A DNA stretch of 10,628 nt from Bifidobacteriaceae bacterium (GTDB taxonomy: Bacteria > Actinomycetota > Actinomycetes > Actinomycetales > WQXJ01): the NCBI GenBank assembly GCA_031272565.1, contig JAISTN010000073.1, forward strand, positions 1 to 10,628, read 5' to 3'. The notes under the pieces were generated by a model. It was not told where the DNA came from, made no database searches, and was given only the letters and a program-made list of their open reading frames with translations. Position 1 is the first letter of the stretch; each line of letters opens with the position of its first letter. Below, one piece after another: positions 1 through 6,522 of this stretch. The translations under genes were made by a program, and so were the position numbers.

Positions 1-56
1 CGGCCCCGGAACAGCAGCGGCCCGGTGCGGCGGACCTTGTCGGGCTCGAGTTTCAC
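1..56 (-). CDS. 5' end of an unidentified gene, possibly a LOG/TIGR00730-type Rossmann protein (runs off the window)
   Basis: Four bases after the dapE stop, a minus-strand GTG at 54-56 opens a frame that stays open to the window edge. It encodes VKLEPDKVRRTGPLLFRG (18 residues). A good ribosome site, GGGAGG, sits about 8 bases upstream inside the end of dapE, which supports this start and suggests an operon with dapE. The RRTGPLLFRG stretch resembles the N-terminus of TIGR00730/LOG-family proteins (nucleoside-monophosphate phosphoribohydrolases), which are often encoded near dapE in actinobacteria. That name is inference from a short peptide. The start is fairly safe and the function is not. 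Confidence 0.5.
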   Translation of the reverse strand, partial: MKLEPDKVRRTGPLLFRG

Positions 57-60
57 ACGC

Positions 61-1140
61 CTATCCTCCCAGCCAGGAGCGCAAGATGGCGGCAACCCGC
101 TCAATCTGCTCCACCGGACAGCGTTCTTGGTCGGCGTGCGCCAGCGCTGGGTCGCCCGGGCCGCAGTTGACCGCCGGCAGGCCCGCTTCAGCGAACCGGG
201 CCACGTCGGTCCAGCCCAGTTTGGGCCGCGGCGGCCCGCCACCGGCCGCCGCCACGGCGGCGGCAAAGCGGGCCGCCACCGGGTGGTCCAGGCCCGGCCG
301 GGCGCCCCCGGCGGCATCGTCCACCGTCACCTCGAAGTCCGCAAACAGGTCCTTGACGTGGGACAACGCCTGGTCCACCGTCTGGGACGGGGCAAACCGG
401 TAGTTGACCGTCACCTCACAGCGATCTGGGATGACATTGCCGGCCAGGCCGCCACTGATCCCCACCGCGTTCAAGGCCTCCTGGTAAACCAGGCCGTCCA
501 CCGGGACCGCGGCCGGCTGGTAGGCGGCCAAGGTGTCCAAGATGGGGGCCGCCAGGTGGATGGCGTTGCGGCCGGCCCACGGCCGGGCCGAATGGGCCGC
601 CAGGCCGGTGGCCGCGACCTTCACCCGCAACGTGCCGTTGCAGCCCCCCTCGATGCCACCCCCGGTCGGTTCGCACAGGACCGCGAAATCACCTGCCAGC
701 CAGTCCGGGTGGTGCGCCATCACCCGGCCCAGGCCGGACAGGTGCGCCGCCACTTCCTCATGGTCGTAGAACACCCAGGTCACATCCAGGGCGGGCCGGG
801 TGACTGCGGCCGCCGTGGCTGCCATGGCCGCCAAGCCGCCCTTCATGTCGACCGCGCCACGGCCCCACAACCAGGCGCCACCGGCGGCCGGTTCAATCCG
901 GCCCGGTACGTTGCCCGCGATTGGCACCGTGTCCAGGTGCCCGGCCACGATCACACGGGTGGCGGCACCCAGATTCGTCCGGGCCACCACCGTGTCGCCG
1001 TCCCGCTGCACGGTCAAGTGGGGCTGCGCCGCCAAGGCGGCCTGGAGCGCGTCCGCCAGGCCAGCCTCTTGGCCGGACACGGACGGCAGGTTCACCATCG
1101 CCAAAGCCAAACTGGCTGGGCCGGCCGCCAGGTCAAGCAT
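61..1140 (-). CDS. dapE: Succinyl-diaminopimelate desuccinylase (DapE), M20 metallopeptidase family
   Basis: DapE hydrolyses N-succinyl-LL-2,6-diaminopimelate to LL-DAP and succinate in the cytoplasm, the last succinylase-branch step towards meso-DAP and lysine. The 359-residue protein carries all M20 signatures. These are GHLDTVP (H68, catalytic D70), GAVDMKGG (D98), DHEEV (catalytic E128 and ligand E129), CEPTG (E157) and the C-terminal ligand in LAHADQE (H335). The dimerisation-lid region contains AAHSARPW (181-188), and FGWTDV-like KLGWTDVARF (307-316) is typical of actinobacterial DapE. I chose the ATG at 1138-1140 because MLDL aligns with the usual DapE N-terminus. An in-frame ATG at 1177-1179 would add 13 residues. 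The frame stays open far upstream into dapD, but that extension is antisense to dapD and not real. It diverges from dapD and is followed closely by a same-strand gene. Confidence 0.95.
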   Translation of the reverse strand: MLDLAAGPASLALAMVNLPSVSGQEAGLADALQAALAAQPHLTVQRDGDTVVARTNLGAATRVIVAGHLDTVPIAGNVPGRIEPAAGGAWLWGRGAVDMKGGLAAMAATAAAVTRPALDVTWVFYDHEEVAAHLSGLGRVMAHHPDWLAGDFAVLCEPTGGGIEGGCNGTLRVKVAATGLAAHSARPWAGRNAIHLAAPILDTLAAYQPAAVPVDGLVYQEALNAVGISGGLAGNVIPDRCEVTVNYRFAPSQTVDQALSHVKDLFADFEVTVDDAAGGARPGLDHPVAARFAAAVAAAGGGPPRPKLGWTDVARFAEAGLPAVNCGPGDPALAHADQERCPVEQIERVAAILRSWLGG

Positions 1141-1260
1141 CACACCCCCGTAGCCTAGTGGGCCCAGGAGGTGATTCATATCTGCCTGGCGACCGCAGCG
1201 GCACGGCAGAACTTCAAATGTGAGGGTGTCCGCCCGGCCGGTCCCGTACCCTAGATGGTC
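1141..1260. promoter_or_regulatory. Divergent dapE/dapD promoter region
   Basis: About 120 bases separate the two divergent DAP genes and must hold both promoters. For dapD, TACCCT at 1247-1252 fits the actinobacterial TAnnnT -10 pattern. It would place transcription start at about 1259-1261, on the ATG at 1261, so the mRNA would be leaderless. For dapE, the minus-strand TAGGCT at 1150-1155 would give a leader of only a few bases before the ATG at 1140. No convincing -35 element is visible for either. The -10 calls rest on short patterns and are tentative. Confidence 0.4.
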
Positions 1261-2247
1261 ATGAGCGCGAAGGAGAGACTGGCCTGGGGCGTGGGCCTGG
1301 CCTGGACCACGGAGCACGGCCAAACCCTGGACACCTGGTACCCGGACCCGCACCTGGGCCCGGCGCCAGCCAAGCAGCCACCCGCTGAGGCCTGGCCCGG
1401 CGAGGCCGACCTGGCAGAGTTGACCACCACCGACCCGGAGCGGCGCTGCGTGCGGCTGATCGCGCTGACCGAGGTCGACCTGGACCAGCCACCGGCCGAT
1501 GTCCAAGACGCCTACCTGCGGCTGCACCTGCTGTCCTACCGCCTGGTCCAGCCCAACACGATCAACCTGGAGGGCATCTTCGGTGTGCTGCCCAACGTGG
1601 TCTGGACCAACCTGGGCCCCTGCCTGCCAGACGACTTCGAAGACACCCGCGCGGCCCTGCTGGCCGCCGGGCGGGGCCCAGTCCATGTTTACGGAGTTGA
1701 CAAGTTCCCGGCCATGACCGATTACGTGGTGCCGTCCGGTGTGCGCATCGCCGATGCCTCACGAGTCCGCCTGGGCGCCCACCTGGCCCCCGGCACCACC
1801 GTGATGCATGAGGGCTTCTGCAACTACAACGCCGGCACCCTGGGGGCCTCGATGATCGAAGGGCGCATCTCCCAAGGCGTGGTGGTGGAAGACGGCGCGG
1901 ACGTGGGCGGCGGGGCTTCGATCATGGGCACCTTGTCCGGCGGCGGCACAGAGAAGATCAGAATCGGCGCCCATTCGCTGTTGGGCGCCAACAGCGGCGT
2001 TGGCATCTCGCTGGGGCGCGATTGCGTGGTTGAAGCGGGGTTATACCTGACGGCCGGCTCCAAGGTGGCAACGCACGGCATCTTTGTGTCCGATGCCGCC
2101 CCAACCACCCCGGTGGTGGTCAAGGCCCGCGATCTGTCCGGCCATCCCAACCTGCTGTTCCGGCGCCACTCCCAAACCGGCGCCATCGAGGCCCTCCCCC
2201 GGCGGGGGTACGGCATCGACTTGAACCCGGAGTTGCACCGCCAGTGA
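1261..2247 (+). CDS. dapD: Tetrahydrodipicolinate N-succinyltransferase (DapD), actinobacterial form
   Basis: DapD transfers succinyl from succinyl-CoA to tetrahydrodipicolinate, the entry step of the succinylase branch of DAP/lysine synthesis. It is cytoplasmic and trimeric in known homologues. The protein is 328 residues from the ATG at 1261. An ATG at 1255 would add two, with a TAG directly before it. I prefer 1261 because of the likely -10 at 1247-1252 and the lack of a ribosome site. The N-terminal domain has the actinobacterial [17 protein letters not shown] start. The second half is a left-handed beta-helix of hexapeptide repeats (about 158-270), with [14 protein letters not shown] carrying the likely catalytic glutamate (E200; Mycobacterium tuberculosis DapD E199). 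[15 protein letters not shown] and [13 protein letters not shown] form the acyl-CoA-side repeats. Its TGA overlaps the GTG start of the next gene. Confidence 0.95.
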   Translation: MSAKERLAWGVGLAWTTEHGQTLDTWYPDPHLGPAPAKQPPAEAWPGEADLAELTTTDPERRCVRLIALTEVDLDQPPADVQDAYLRLHLLSYRLVQPNTINLEGIFGVLPNVVWTNLGPCLPDDFEDTRAALLAAGRGPVHVYGVDKFPAMTDYVVPSGVRIADASRVRLGAHLAPGTTVMHEGFCNYNAGTLGASMIEGRISQGVVVEDGADVGGGASIMGTLSGGGTEKIRIGAHSLLGANSGVGISLGRDCVVEAGLYLTAGSKVATHGIFVSDAAPTTPVVVKARDLSGHPNLLFRRHSQTGAIEALPRRGYGIDLNPELHRQ

Positions 2248-3191
2248 CGCCAGGCAGAGTTCGGCGCAGGGGACACGGGGCCGCCGTGGCCTTGGTGGTG
2301 GTGGCTGCACTGGCGGTCGCCATCGCGGCGGCGGTGGTCTGGGTGACCCAACTGAAGGGCGCCCCGGTGGGCCAGCAGGCCGTGGTGCCCCGCTGTGTGG
2401 CCAAGACGGACGCCGGTGACGCCGCCCTGGCGCCGGACCAGGCCGCCAACGCGGCGCTGATCGCGGCGGTGGCGGACGCCAAGGGCATGAGCCCGCGGGC
2501 CGTCACCATTGCCCTGGCCACCGCCATGCAGGAATCCAAGCTGCGCAACCTGGACTACGGCGACCTGGATTCGCTGGGCCTGTTCCAGCAGCGGCCATCC
2601 CAGGGCTGGGGCACGGAGGAACAGGTCCAGGACCCCATCTACGCCGCCGGGGCCTTCTACGACGCACTGGCCCTGGTGCCAGACTTCGAAAACCTGCCCA
2701 TCACCGAGGCGGCCCAAGCCGTGCAGCGCTCCGCTTACCCGGACCTCTACGCCCAGCATGAAACCACCGCCCGTTCGTTCGCTTCCGCCCTGACCGGGCA
2801 TTCGCCCGCGGCCCTGGCCTGCGTTTTCCACGCCGCCACCGAACCGGGCAGCGCCGACACCCTGCTGGCCACCCTGGCCACCGAGTGGGGCCAGCCGATG
2901 GCGGCCCACGCCTCAGTGGTGACGCCATCGGCCACCACCAGTGCCTCACCCGCGCCGGCCACCCAAATCCGTTTGCAGGGCGATTCGGCTACCCAAACTT
3001 GGGCGTTGGCCCAATGGGCCGTCGCCAAGGGCGCCGACCTGGGGGTGGTGACCGTCCAGGTGGATGACCTGGTGTGGCACCGGGACAAGGCCGAATGGGT
3101 CCAAGCCGAGACCGGCGCGACGGCGGGCAGCGGCAGCGCCACCGTACCGGCCGCCATCGTCACCCTGGCCGGACCGGCGGCGGCACAGTAG
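2244..3191 (+). CDS. Membrane-anchored or exported protein with a lysozyme/SLT-like domain, function unknown
   Basis: The GTG start overlaps the dapD stop (GTGA at 2244-2247), so translation is probably coupled. The 315-residue product has a basic N-terminus (RVRRRGHG) and one hydrophobic segment at about 13-35, so it is a signal anchor or exported protein. Residues 66-175 resemble a family found widely in actinobacteria. Its core is [15 protein letters not shown], then [15 protein letters not shown] and [13 protein letters not shown]97 in AMQES sits like the catalytic glutamate of soluble lytic transglycosylases, and SLGLFQQRP fits the substrate-cleft strand, so a peptidoglycan-related role is plausible but unproven. 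A low-complexity Ala/Thr/Ser/Pro linker (about 222-240) leads to a C-terminal part I do not recognise. Coupling to dapD would link a wall-acting protein to DAP supply. Some databases give homologues a heavy-metal-transporter label, which the sequence does not support. Confidence 0.85.
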   Translation: MTPGRVRRRGHGAAVALVVVAALAVAIAAAVVWVTQLKGAPVGQQAVVPRCVAKTDAGDAALAPDQAANAALIAAVADAKGMSPRAVTIALATAMQESKLRNLDYGDLDSLGLFQQRPSQGWGTEEQVQDPIYAAGAFYDALALVPDFENLPITEAAQAVQRSAYPDLYAQHETTARSFASALTGHSPAALACVFHAATEPGSADTLLATLATEWGQPMAAHASVVTPSATTSASPAPATQIRLQGDSATQTWALAQWAVAKGADLGVVTVQVDDLVWHRDKAEWVQAETGATAGSGSATVPAAIVTLAGPAAAQ

Positions 3192-3207
3192 CCGTCAAGG
3201 AGATTTC

Positions 3208-3365
3208 AACCCTGATCCACCGATTATCGGCGCGGTGAGCCACCTGGTGGGTGTGGTGGCAAGGTGGCGACGCGATGGCAGGCTGGAGGCCTGCTGAGCG
3301 CCGCCAACGCCGCCAACGGGCCCAGATGAGGCTGCTCGGTAGCTGAGAATCGGTGGATCCGGGTT
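3208..3365. repeat. Inverted repeat pair, 18-base arms, 122-base spacer
   Basis: The arm at 3208-3225 (AACCCTGATCCACCGATT) and the arm at 3348-3365 (AATCGGTGGATCCGGGTT) are reverse complements at 17 of 18 positions, including a perfect 12-base core. The match is seen directly and is unlikely by chance at this spacing. The unit could be a small non-autonomous mobile element or the base of a long RNA stem. No clear target-site duplication flanks it, so I do not call a mobile element. Confidence 0.65.
3278..3294 (+). terminator. Hairpin, possible terminator of the dapD operon
   Basis: GCAGGC and GCCTGC pair perfectly around the loop TGGAG, with two possible G-T wobble pairs below. There is no following T-run. 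A T-less hairpin fits some actinobacterial terminators, but the stem is short and lies 87 bases beyond the stop codon. Confidence 0.3.
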
Positions 3366-3371
3366 CGATAG

Positions 3372-3422
3372 GTGTCACAAGGGCTTACCCGGGGTGACAC
3401 AACCGGGAAACACCGCCAAACT
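3372..3422 (+). promoter_or_regulatory. Candidate operator and promoter of the amidohydrolase operon
   Basis: A dyad of GTGTCAC (3372-3378) and GTGACAC (3394-3400) looks like a repressor site. Its right half supplies GTGACA (3394-3399), five of six bases of a -35 consensus. Seventeen bases on is CAAACT (3417-3422), a weak -10. TAGTTT at 3422-3427 is an alternative -10 with a poorer spacing. If correct, a regulator at the dyad would block the -35. Confidence 0.3.
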
Positions 3423-3432
3423 AGTTTCTAAC

Positions 3433-3470
3433 ACTGGGTCTTGCAGGGCCTTCGGGTCCCATGGCCCAGT
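3433..3470 (+). promoter_or_regulatory. Nested stem-loop in the leader of the amidohydrolase operon
   Basis: ACTGGG (3433-3438) pairs with CCCAGT (3465-3470). Inside, GGGCC (3446-3450) and GGTCC (3455-3459) close a TTCG tetraloop with one G-T wobble. A C(UUCG)G loop is exceptionally stable in RNA. The structure begins about where the leader would start and ends 40 bases before the ATG. It could be an attenuator, a stability element or a regulatory RNA domain. No known riboswitch or T-box consensus is recognisable. Confidence 0.4.
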
Positions 3471-3510
3471 TGGAGCCCTCCCCCGTGGCCCCGGACAGGA
3501 TTGAATCAAG

Positions 3511-4257
3511 ATGACCATGATCATCGACCTCCACATGCACGTGGAGGATGTTGCAGCACTCGGTTGGACCATGTCCGCGGCCGATTGCCTGGCGGCCATG
3601 GACGAAGCTCAAGTCGACTTGGCCGCCATCATGACGTTGACCGACTACCCGGGCCTGAACCCGCACGGTCTTGAGTTGATCGCCGATGCCGTAGCCGCCC
3701 ACCCCGGCCGCCTGGTGGGCTTTGCGCGGCTCAACCCAGTTGACCGGCCGGCCGCCCTGGCGGCGCTGGAACGGGCCGTCACCGAACTGGGCTTCAAGGG
3801 CCTCAAGCTGCATCCCGTTTCCACCCTGGCCCACCCGGGTGACGAGGCCACGGTGGCGTTGATCCGCCGGGCCGGCGAACTGGGCGTGCCGACCCTGTTC
3901 CACTGCGGCGACGAGGCCTACACCACTCCCCTGGCGGTGGCCCAGGCGGCCAAGCAATGTCCGCGAGCCAAGATCATCCTGGGGCATATGGGCGGTTTCT
4001 TCCACGTCGACGAGGCTCTGGCGGTGGCCCAAGCCCTCCCCAACATCCTGCTGGAAACCAGCGGCATGCCTTACCCGGAGCGGATCGCCGAGGCGGTGCG
4101 GCTGATTGGCCCCGAACGGGTCTTGTTTGGCAGCGACGGGCCCATCGCCTCGCCCGCGGTGGAGAAGCGCAAGGTTCTGCTGGCCGGGCTGGCCGCCGGT
4201 GACCTGGAACTGGTCCTGGGCGGCAACGCCGCCCACCTGTTGGGGGTGGCGGCATGA
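3511..4257 (+). CDS. Metal-dependent amidohydrolase (Amidohydro_2 / COG2159-like TIM barrel)
   Basis: The 248-residue protein has the ordered motifs of an active amidohydrolase-2 enzyme. These are DLHMH (H8, H10), FKGLKLHP (K99, H101), TLFHCGDE (H131), ILGHMGG (H159), and LFGSDGP with catalytic D209 at the end of the last barrel strands. LETSG (E182-) is typical of the strand before it. Such enzymes hydrolyse or decarboxylate small cyclic or carboxylated substrates using Zn or a similar ion. The substrate here cannot be read from sequence. No signal peptide is visible, so it should be cytoplasmic. The start is the ATG at 3511. The ATG at 3517 would remove only two residues, and the ribosome site is weak (AGGATT). 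Its stop overlaps the next start as ATGA, so the two are coupled and probably work together. Confidence 0.88.
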   Translation: MTMIIDLHMHVEDVAALGWTMSAADCLAAMDEAQVDLAAIMTLTDYPGLNPHGLELIADAVAAHPGRLVGFARLNPVDRPAALAALERAVTELGFKGLKLHPVSTLAHPGDEATVALIRRAGELGVPTLFHCGDEAYTTPLAVAQAAKQCPRAKIILGHMGGFFHVDEALAVAQALPNILLETSGMPYPERIAEAVRLIGPERVLFGSDGPIASPAVEKRKVLLAGLAAGDLELVLGGNAAHLLGVAA

Positions 4258-4994
4258 TTGTGGACGCTTTGGCCTACGTTGGCACCTCGCGGTTTGGCTA
4301 CGCCCTGATGCCCGATGACGTCCTGTCCGGTTTGGACAAGGTGGGCGCACACGCCGCCGTGGTGGCCCCGATGCACCCGATTGCCGGCCCGATGGCGCGG
4401 GCCAACGCCGGGCTGCTCTACGCGGCCGGTGAGGCGGATGGCCGGCTGGTGCCGCTGGCGCGGATTGACCCGTGGGATCCGGACGCGCCGGAACAACTCG
4501 CCCAGTGCGCGGAAAAGGGCGCCCGAGGCCTGCTGTTGCACCCTTGGGAGGAGCACTTCCGGGCCAACGACCGGGCGCTGGTGCGGCCGCTGGTGCGGGC
4601 GGCGGCGGCGCTGCGGTTGCCGGTCACCGTGGTGGCCGGCTACCACTTGATCTCCGAGCCGTTGCAGTTGGCCGAACTGGCCGGCTGGGTGCCAGAGGTG
4701 CCGGTGGTGTTGACCAACGGCGGCCAGCTCAACATCTCTGGGCTGGCCCTGATCGACGCCAAACTAGCGCTGCGCGACCACCCCAACCTGAAGGTCCACA
4801 CCACCGGCCAGTACCGGCAGGACTTCCTGGAGGACGTGGTGGCGGATTACGGCCAGGACCGGCTGCTGTATGCCTCGGCCGCGCCTTGCTTCGACATGGC
4901 GCAGGAGCGGGCCAGGGTGGGGCTGGCGCACTTCAGCCAGGTGCAGGCCGCCGCGGTGTTGGGCAACAACGCCCGGGCCGTCTACGGTTTCTGA
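4254..4994 (+). CDS. Amidohydrolase-like TIM-barrel protein lacking the metal ligands (probable pseudoenzyme)
   Basis: The 246-residue protein aligns along its length with its upstream neighbour but has lost the catalytic set. The HxH motif is replaced by VDALAYVG, the HCGD histidine by VTVVAGYH, the GHMGG histidine by LTNGG (N155), and the FGSDGP aspartate by YASAAP (A209). The K/H strand survives partly as GLLLHPWEE (H96). The barrel segments and the C-terminal LGNNARAVYGF, which matches LGGNAAHLLGV of the partner, are kept, so the fold is probably intact. It is coupled to the first gene by an ATGA overlap. A structural or regulatory subunit of a heteromer is the likeliest role. An unusual active site or independent binding protein is also possible. 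The frame is complete with no sign of decay, so I do not call a pseudogene. Confidence 0.8.
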   Translation: MIVDALAYVGTSRFGYALMPDDVLSGLDKVGAHAAVVAPMHPIAGPMARANAGLLYAAGEADGRLVPLARIDPWDPDAPEQLAQCAEKGARGLLLHPWEEHFRANDRALVRPLVRAAAALRLPVTVVAGYHLISEPLQLAELAGWVPEVPVVLTNGGQLNISGLALIDAKLALRDHPNLKVHTTGQYRQDFLEDVVADYGQDRLLYASAAPCFDMAQERARVGLAHFSQVQAAAVLGNNARAVYGF

Positions 4995-5038
4995 CCGGCT
5001 GCGGCCGGTCCGCCGGTTACGGCGGCCGCTGGGGCCGC
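4993..5038. terminator. Tandem hairpins between convergent genes (bidirectional terminator)
   Basis: Three GC-rich stems follow one another between the amidohydrolase stop and the gltA stop. GACCGGC/GCCGGTC with loop TGCG spans 4993-5010 and overlaps the stop codon. CCGCCG/CGGCGG with loop GTTA spans 5010-5025. GCGGCC/GGCCGC with loop GCTGG spans 5022-5038 and competes with the second. There is no T-run, but hairpins at a convergent junction fit termination from both sides. Confidence 0.55.
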
Positions 5039-5062
5039 GAGTGTCGGTGGATGCCTTGGCGG

Positions 5063-6367
5063 CTACCCGCGCTGTTCCAACGGCACGTAGTCCCGGCCCG
5101 TTTCGCCCATGTAGATCTGGCGCGGCCGGCCAATCTTGGCGGTGGGATCCGTCACCATTTCCCGCCACTGCGCCATCCAGCCGGGCAGGCGGCCCAAGGC
5201 GAACAGCGGCGTGAACATGGACGGCGGGAAGCCCATCGCCCGGTAGATGATGCCGGTGTAGAAGTCCACGTTGGGATACAGCTTGCGGGAAATGAAGTAG
5301 TCATCCGACAGGGCCACTTCTTCCAGATCGCGGGCAATGGCCAGCAGTTCGTCCTTGACGCCCAGCGCGTCCAGGACGGCGTCACACTGCTGCTTGACGA
5401 TGGCGGCGCGCGGGTCGTAGTTCTTGTAAACCCGGTGGCCAAAGCCCATCAGGCGGATGCCGTCCTGCTTGGCCTTGACCTTCTCCATGAACTCCTTGGG
5501 GGTCAGGTCATGGTCGCGGATGTAGGCCAGCATGTTCAGGACGGCCTCGTTGGCGCCGCCGTGCAGCGGACCGGACAAGGCGCTGACACCGGCCGAAACC
5601 GACATGTAGATGTTGGCCCGGGCCGACCCGACCAGCCGCACGGTGGAGGTGGAGCAGTTCTGTTCGTGGTCGGCATGCAGAATCAGCAGCGTATCCAAGG
5701 CCCGGTAGAAGGCCGGCGGGACCTCGAACTTCTCGCCCGGCAACTGGAAGGTCATGCGGGCAAAGTTCTCCACGTAGCTTTGGCCATGCTTGGGATAGAG
5801 CAGGGCGTTGCCGGCCGCCCGGCGGTAGATGTAGCTGACAATGGTGGGCATCTTGGCCAGCAGCAGGACGGTGGCCAGCGAAACGGCGGACGGGTCCTTG
5901 GGGTCCAGCGACTCTGGGTAGTAGCCGGCCATCATGTTGATGGCAGCGCCCAAGGTCGCCATCGGGTGCGCCCGGCGCGGCATGACGGAGAAGATCTGGC
6001 GGAAATCGTCCGACAGGTACATGTGCTTGTCGACACGGGCCTCGAAGGCTTCGAGTTCGGCCGCGGTAGGCAGCTCGCCGCGCAGGAGCAGCCAGGTCAC
6101 TTCCAGGAAGGTCGAGTGGGCCGCCAGTTGTTCAATCGGGTACCCCCGGTACAGCAGCACACCGGCATCGCCGTCGATGTAGGTGATTTGGGAGGTGCAG
6201 GAGGCCGTGTTGAGGAAGCCGGGGTCCAAGGCCACCAGGCCCGTCTGCTTCAGCAATGGGGCGATCGACAGGCCGGTGTTGCCCGCCGTGGCCGCCATCG
6301 TTTCAAGGTCCAACTCCTGGTCACCGACACGCAGTTGGGCAACTGGCAGTTTGGCTTGTTCGGTCAT
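5063..6367 (-). CDS. gltA: Citrate synthase (type II, GltA family)
   Basis: Citrate synthase condenses acetyl-CoA with oxaloacetate, the entry reaction of the TCA cycle, in the cytoplasm. The 434-residue protein is of the long type II form found in proteobacteria and actinobacteria. It has the N-terminal beta domain (about 10-70, including ITYIDGDAGVLLYRGYPIEQL). Catalytic residues are H269 in SGPLHGGANEA, H311 in MGFGHRVYKNYDPR and D368 in NVDFYTG. The oxaloacetate-binding HADHEQNCSTST (231-242) and the C-terminal GRPRQIYMG (413-421) are also present. The ATG at 6365-6367 has AAGGGG about 8 bases upstream. Its own promoter is likely, since a hairpin and a good -10 lie between it and dapC upstream. 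Identity is very secure. Confidence 0.97.
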   Translation of the reverse strand: MTEQAKLPVAQLRVGDQELDLETMAATAGNTGLSIAPLLKQTGLVALDPGFLNTASCTSQITYIDGDAGVLLYRGYPIEQLAAHSTFLEVTWLLLRGELPTAAELEAFEARVDKHMYLSDDFRQIFSVMPRRAHPMATLGAAINMMAGYYPESLDPKDPSAVSLATVLLLAKMPTIVSYIYRRAAGNALLYPKHGQSYVENFARMTFQLPGEKFEVPPAFYRALDTLLILHADHEQNCSTSTVRLVGSARANIYMSVSAGVSALSGPLHGGANEAVLNMLAYIRDHDLTPKEFMEKVKAKQDGIRLMGFGHRVYKNYDPRAAIVKQQCDAVLDALGVKDELLAIARDLEEVALSDDYFISRKLYPNVDFYTGIIYRAMGFPPSMFTPLFALGRLPGWMAQWREMVTDPTAKIGRPRQIYMGETGRDYVPLEQRG

Positions 6368-6392
6368 GGTTCAACCCCTTCGTGATGGTCGG

Positions 6393-6416
6393 GGCCGTCG
6401 CCTGGCGGCGACGGCC
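6393..6416 (-). promoter_or_regulatory. Strong hairpin in the gltA leader
   Basis: GGCCGTCGCC (6393-6402) and GGCGACGGCC (6407-6416) form a perfect 10-base stem with a four-base loop, 25 bases upstream of the gltA start. No T-run follows on the minus strand, so simple termination is not obvious. It lies between the candidate -10 and the ribosome site and would be the dominant fold of the leader RNA. A transcript-stability or attenuation role is inference. Confidence 0.5.
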
Positions 6417-6437
6417 GGATCGGTGGGCTCCCAGACA

Positions 6438-6443
6438 ATTATC
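6438..6443 (-). promoter_or_regulatory. Candidate -10 element of gltA
   Basis: The minus strand reads GATAAT here, five of six bases of the TATAAT consensus, in an otherwise GC-rich spacer. Transcription would start near 6431, giving a leader of about 65 bases that contains the 6393-6416 hairpin. No good -35 is visible at the usual spacing, so an activator may be needed. Confidence 0.4.
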
Positions 6444-6488
6444 CCAGGTCACGGCATCGGCCCCGACCAGCTTGCGGTTTGGCCCCTA

Positions 6489-6510
6489 GGACCGGGGGCC
6501 TGGCCGGTCC
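6489..6510 (-). terminator. Hairpin downstream of dapC, probable terminator
   Basis: GGACCGG (6489-6495) and CCGGTCC (6504-6510) form a perfect 7-base stem around an 8-base loop. The stem begins 12 bases beyond the dapC stop on the minus strand. No T-run follows. Position and strength suggest it ends the fdxA-dapC transcript before gltA. Confidence 0.45.
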
Positions 6511-6522
6511 GGTGAACGGGCC

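Larger units (their letters stand above)
3192..3510. other. 319-base intergenic region with inverted repeats and a structured leader
   Basis: No gene is visible here. Reading rightwards there is an AAGGAG at 3197-3202 with no suitable start codon after it. Then come the left arm of a long-spaced inverted repeat (3208-3225), a short hairpin at 3278-3294, a CGCCAAC tandem at 3302-3317, and the right repeat arm (3348-3365). A GTGTCAC/GTGACAC dyad follows (3372-3400), then a nested stem-loop with a TTCG tetraloop (3433-3470) before the amidohydrolase start. The main elements are listed separately. Confidence 0.7.

Noticed and set aside
1166..1179. Plus-strand AGGAGGTGAT, a near-perfect ribosome site
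   Set aside because: No ATG, GTG or TTG start with a sensible frame follows at the right distance. It is too far from dapD at 1261.
1141..1686. Long N-terminal extension of dapE (frame open up to 1686)
   Set aside because: It is antisense to dapD, has no DapE-like sequence, and the family N-terminus matches the ATG at 1140.
3331..3372. tRNA-like text (CTCGGTAGCTGAGA and GGGTTCGAT)
   Set aside because: The T-stem does not pair (CCGGG against GGTGT) and no acceptor or anticodon stem can be built.
4472..6385. 637-codon plus-strand open frame across the second amidohydrolase and gltA
   Set aside because: It is a GC-rich shadow of two secure genes in other frames, with repetitive Gly/Arg composition and no domain.
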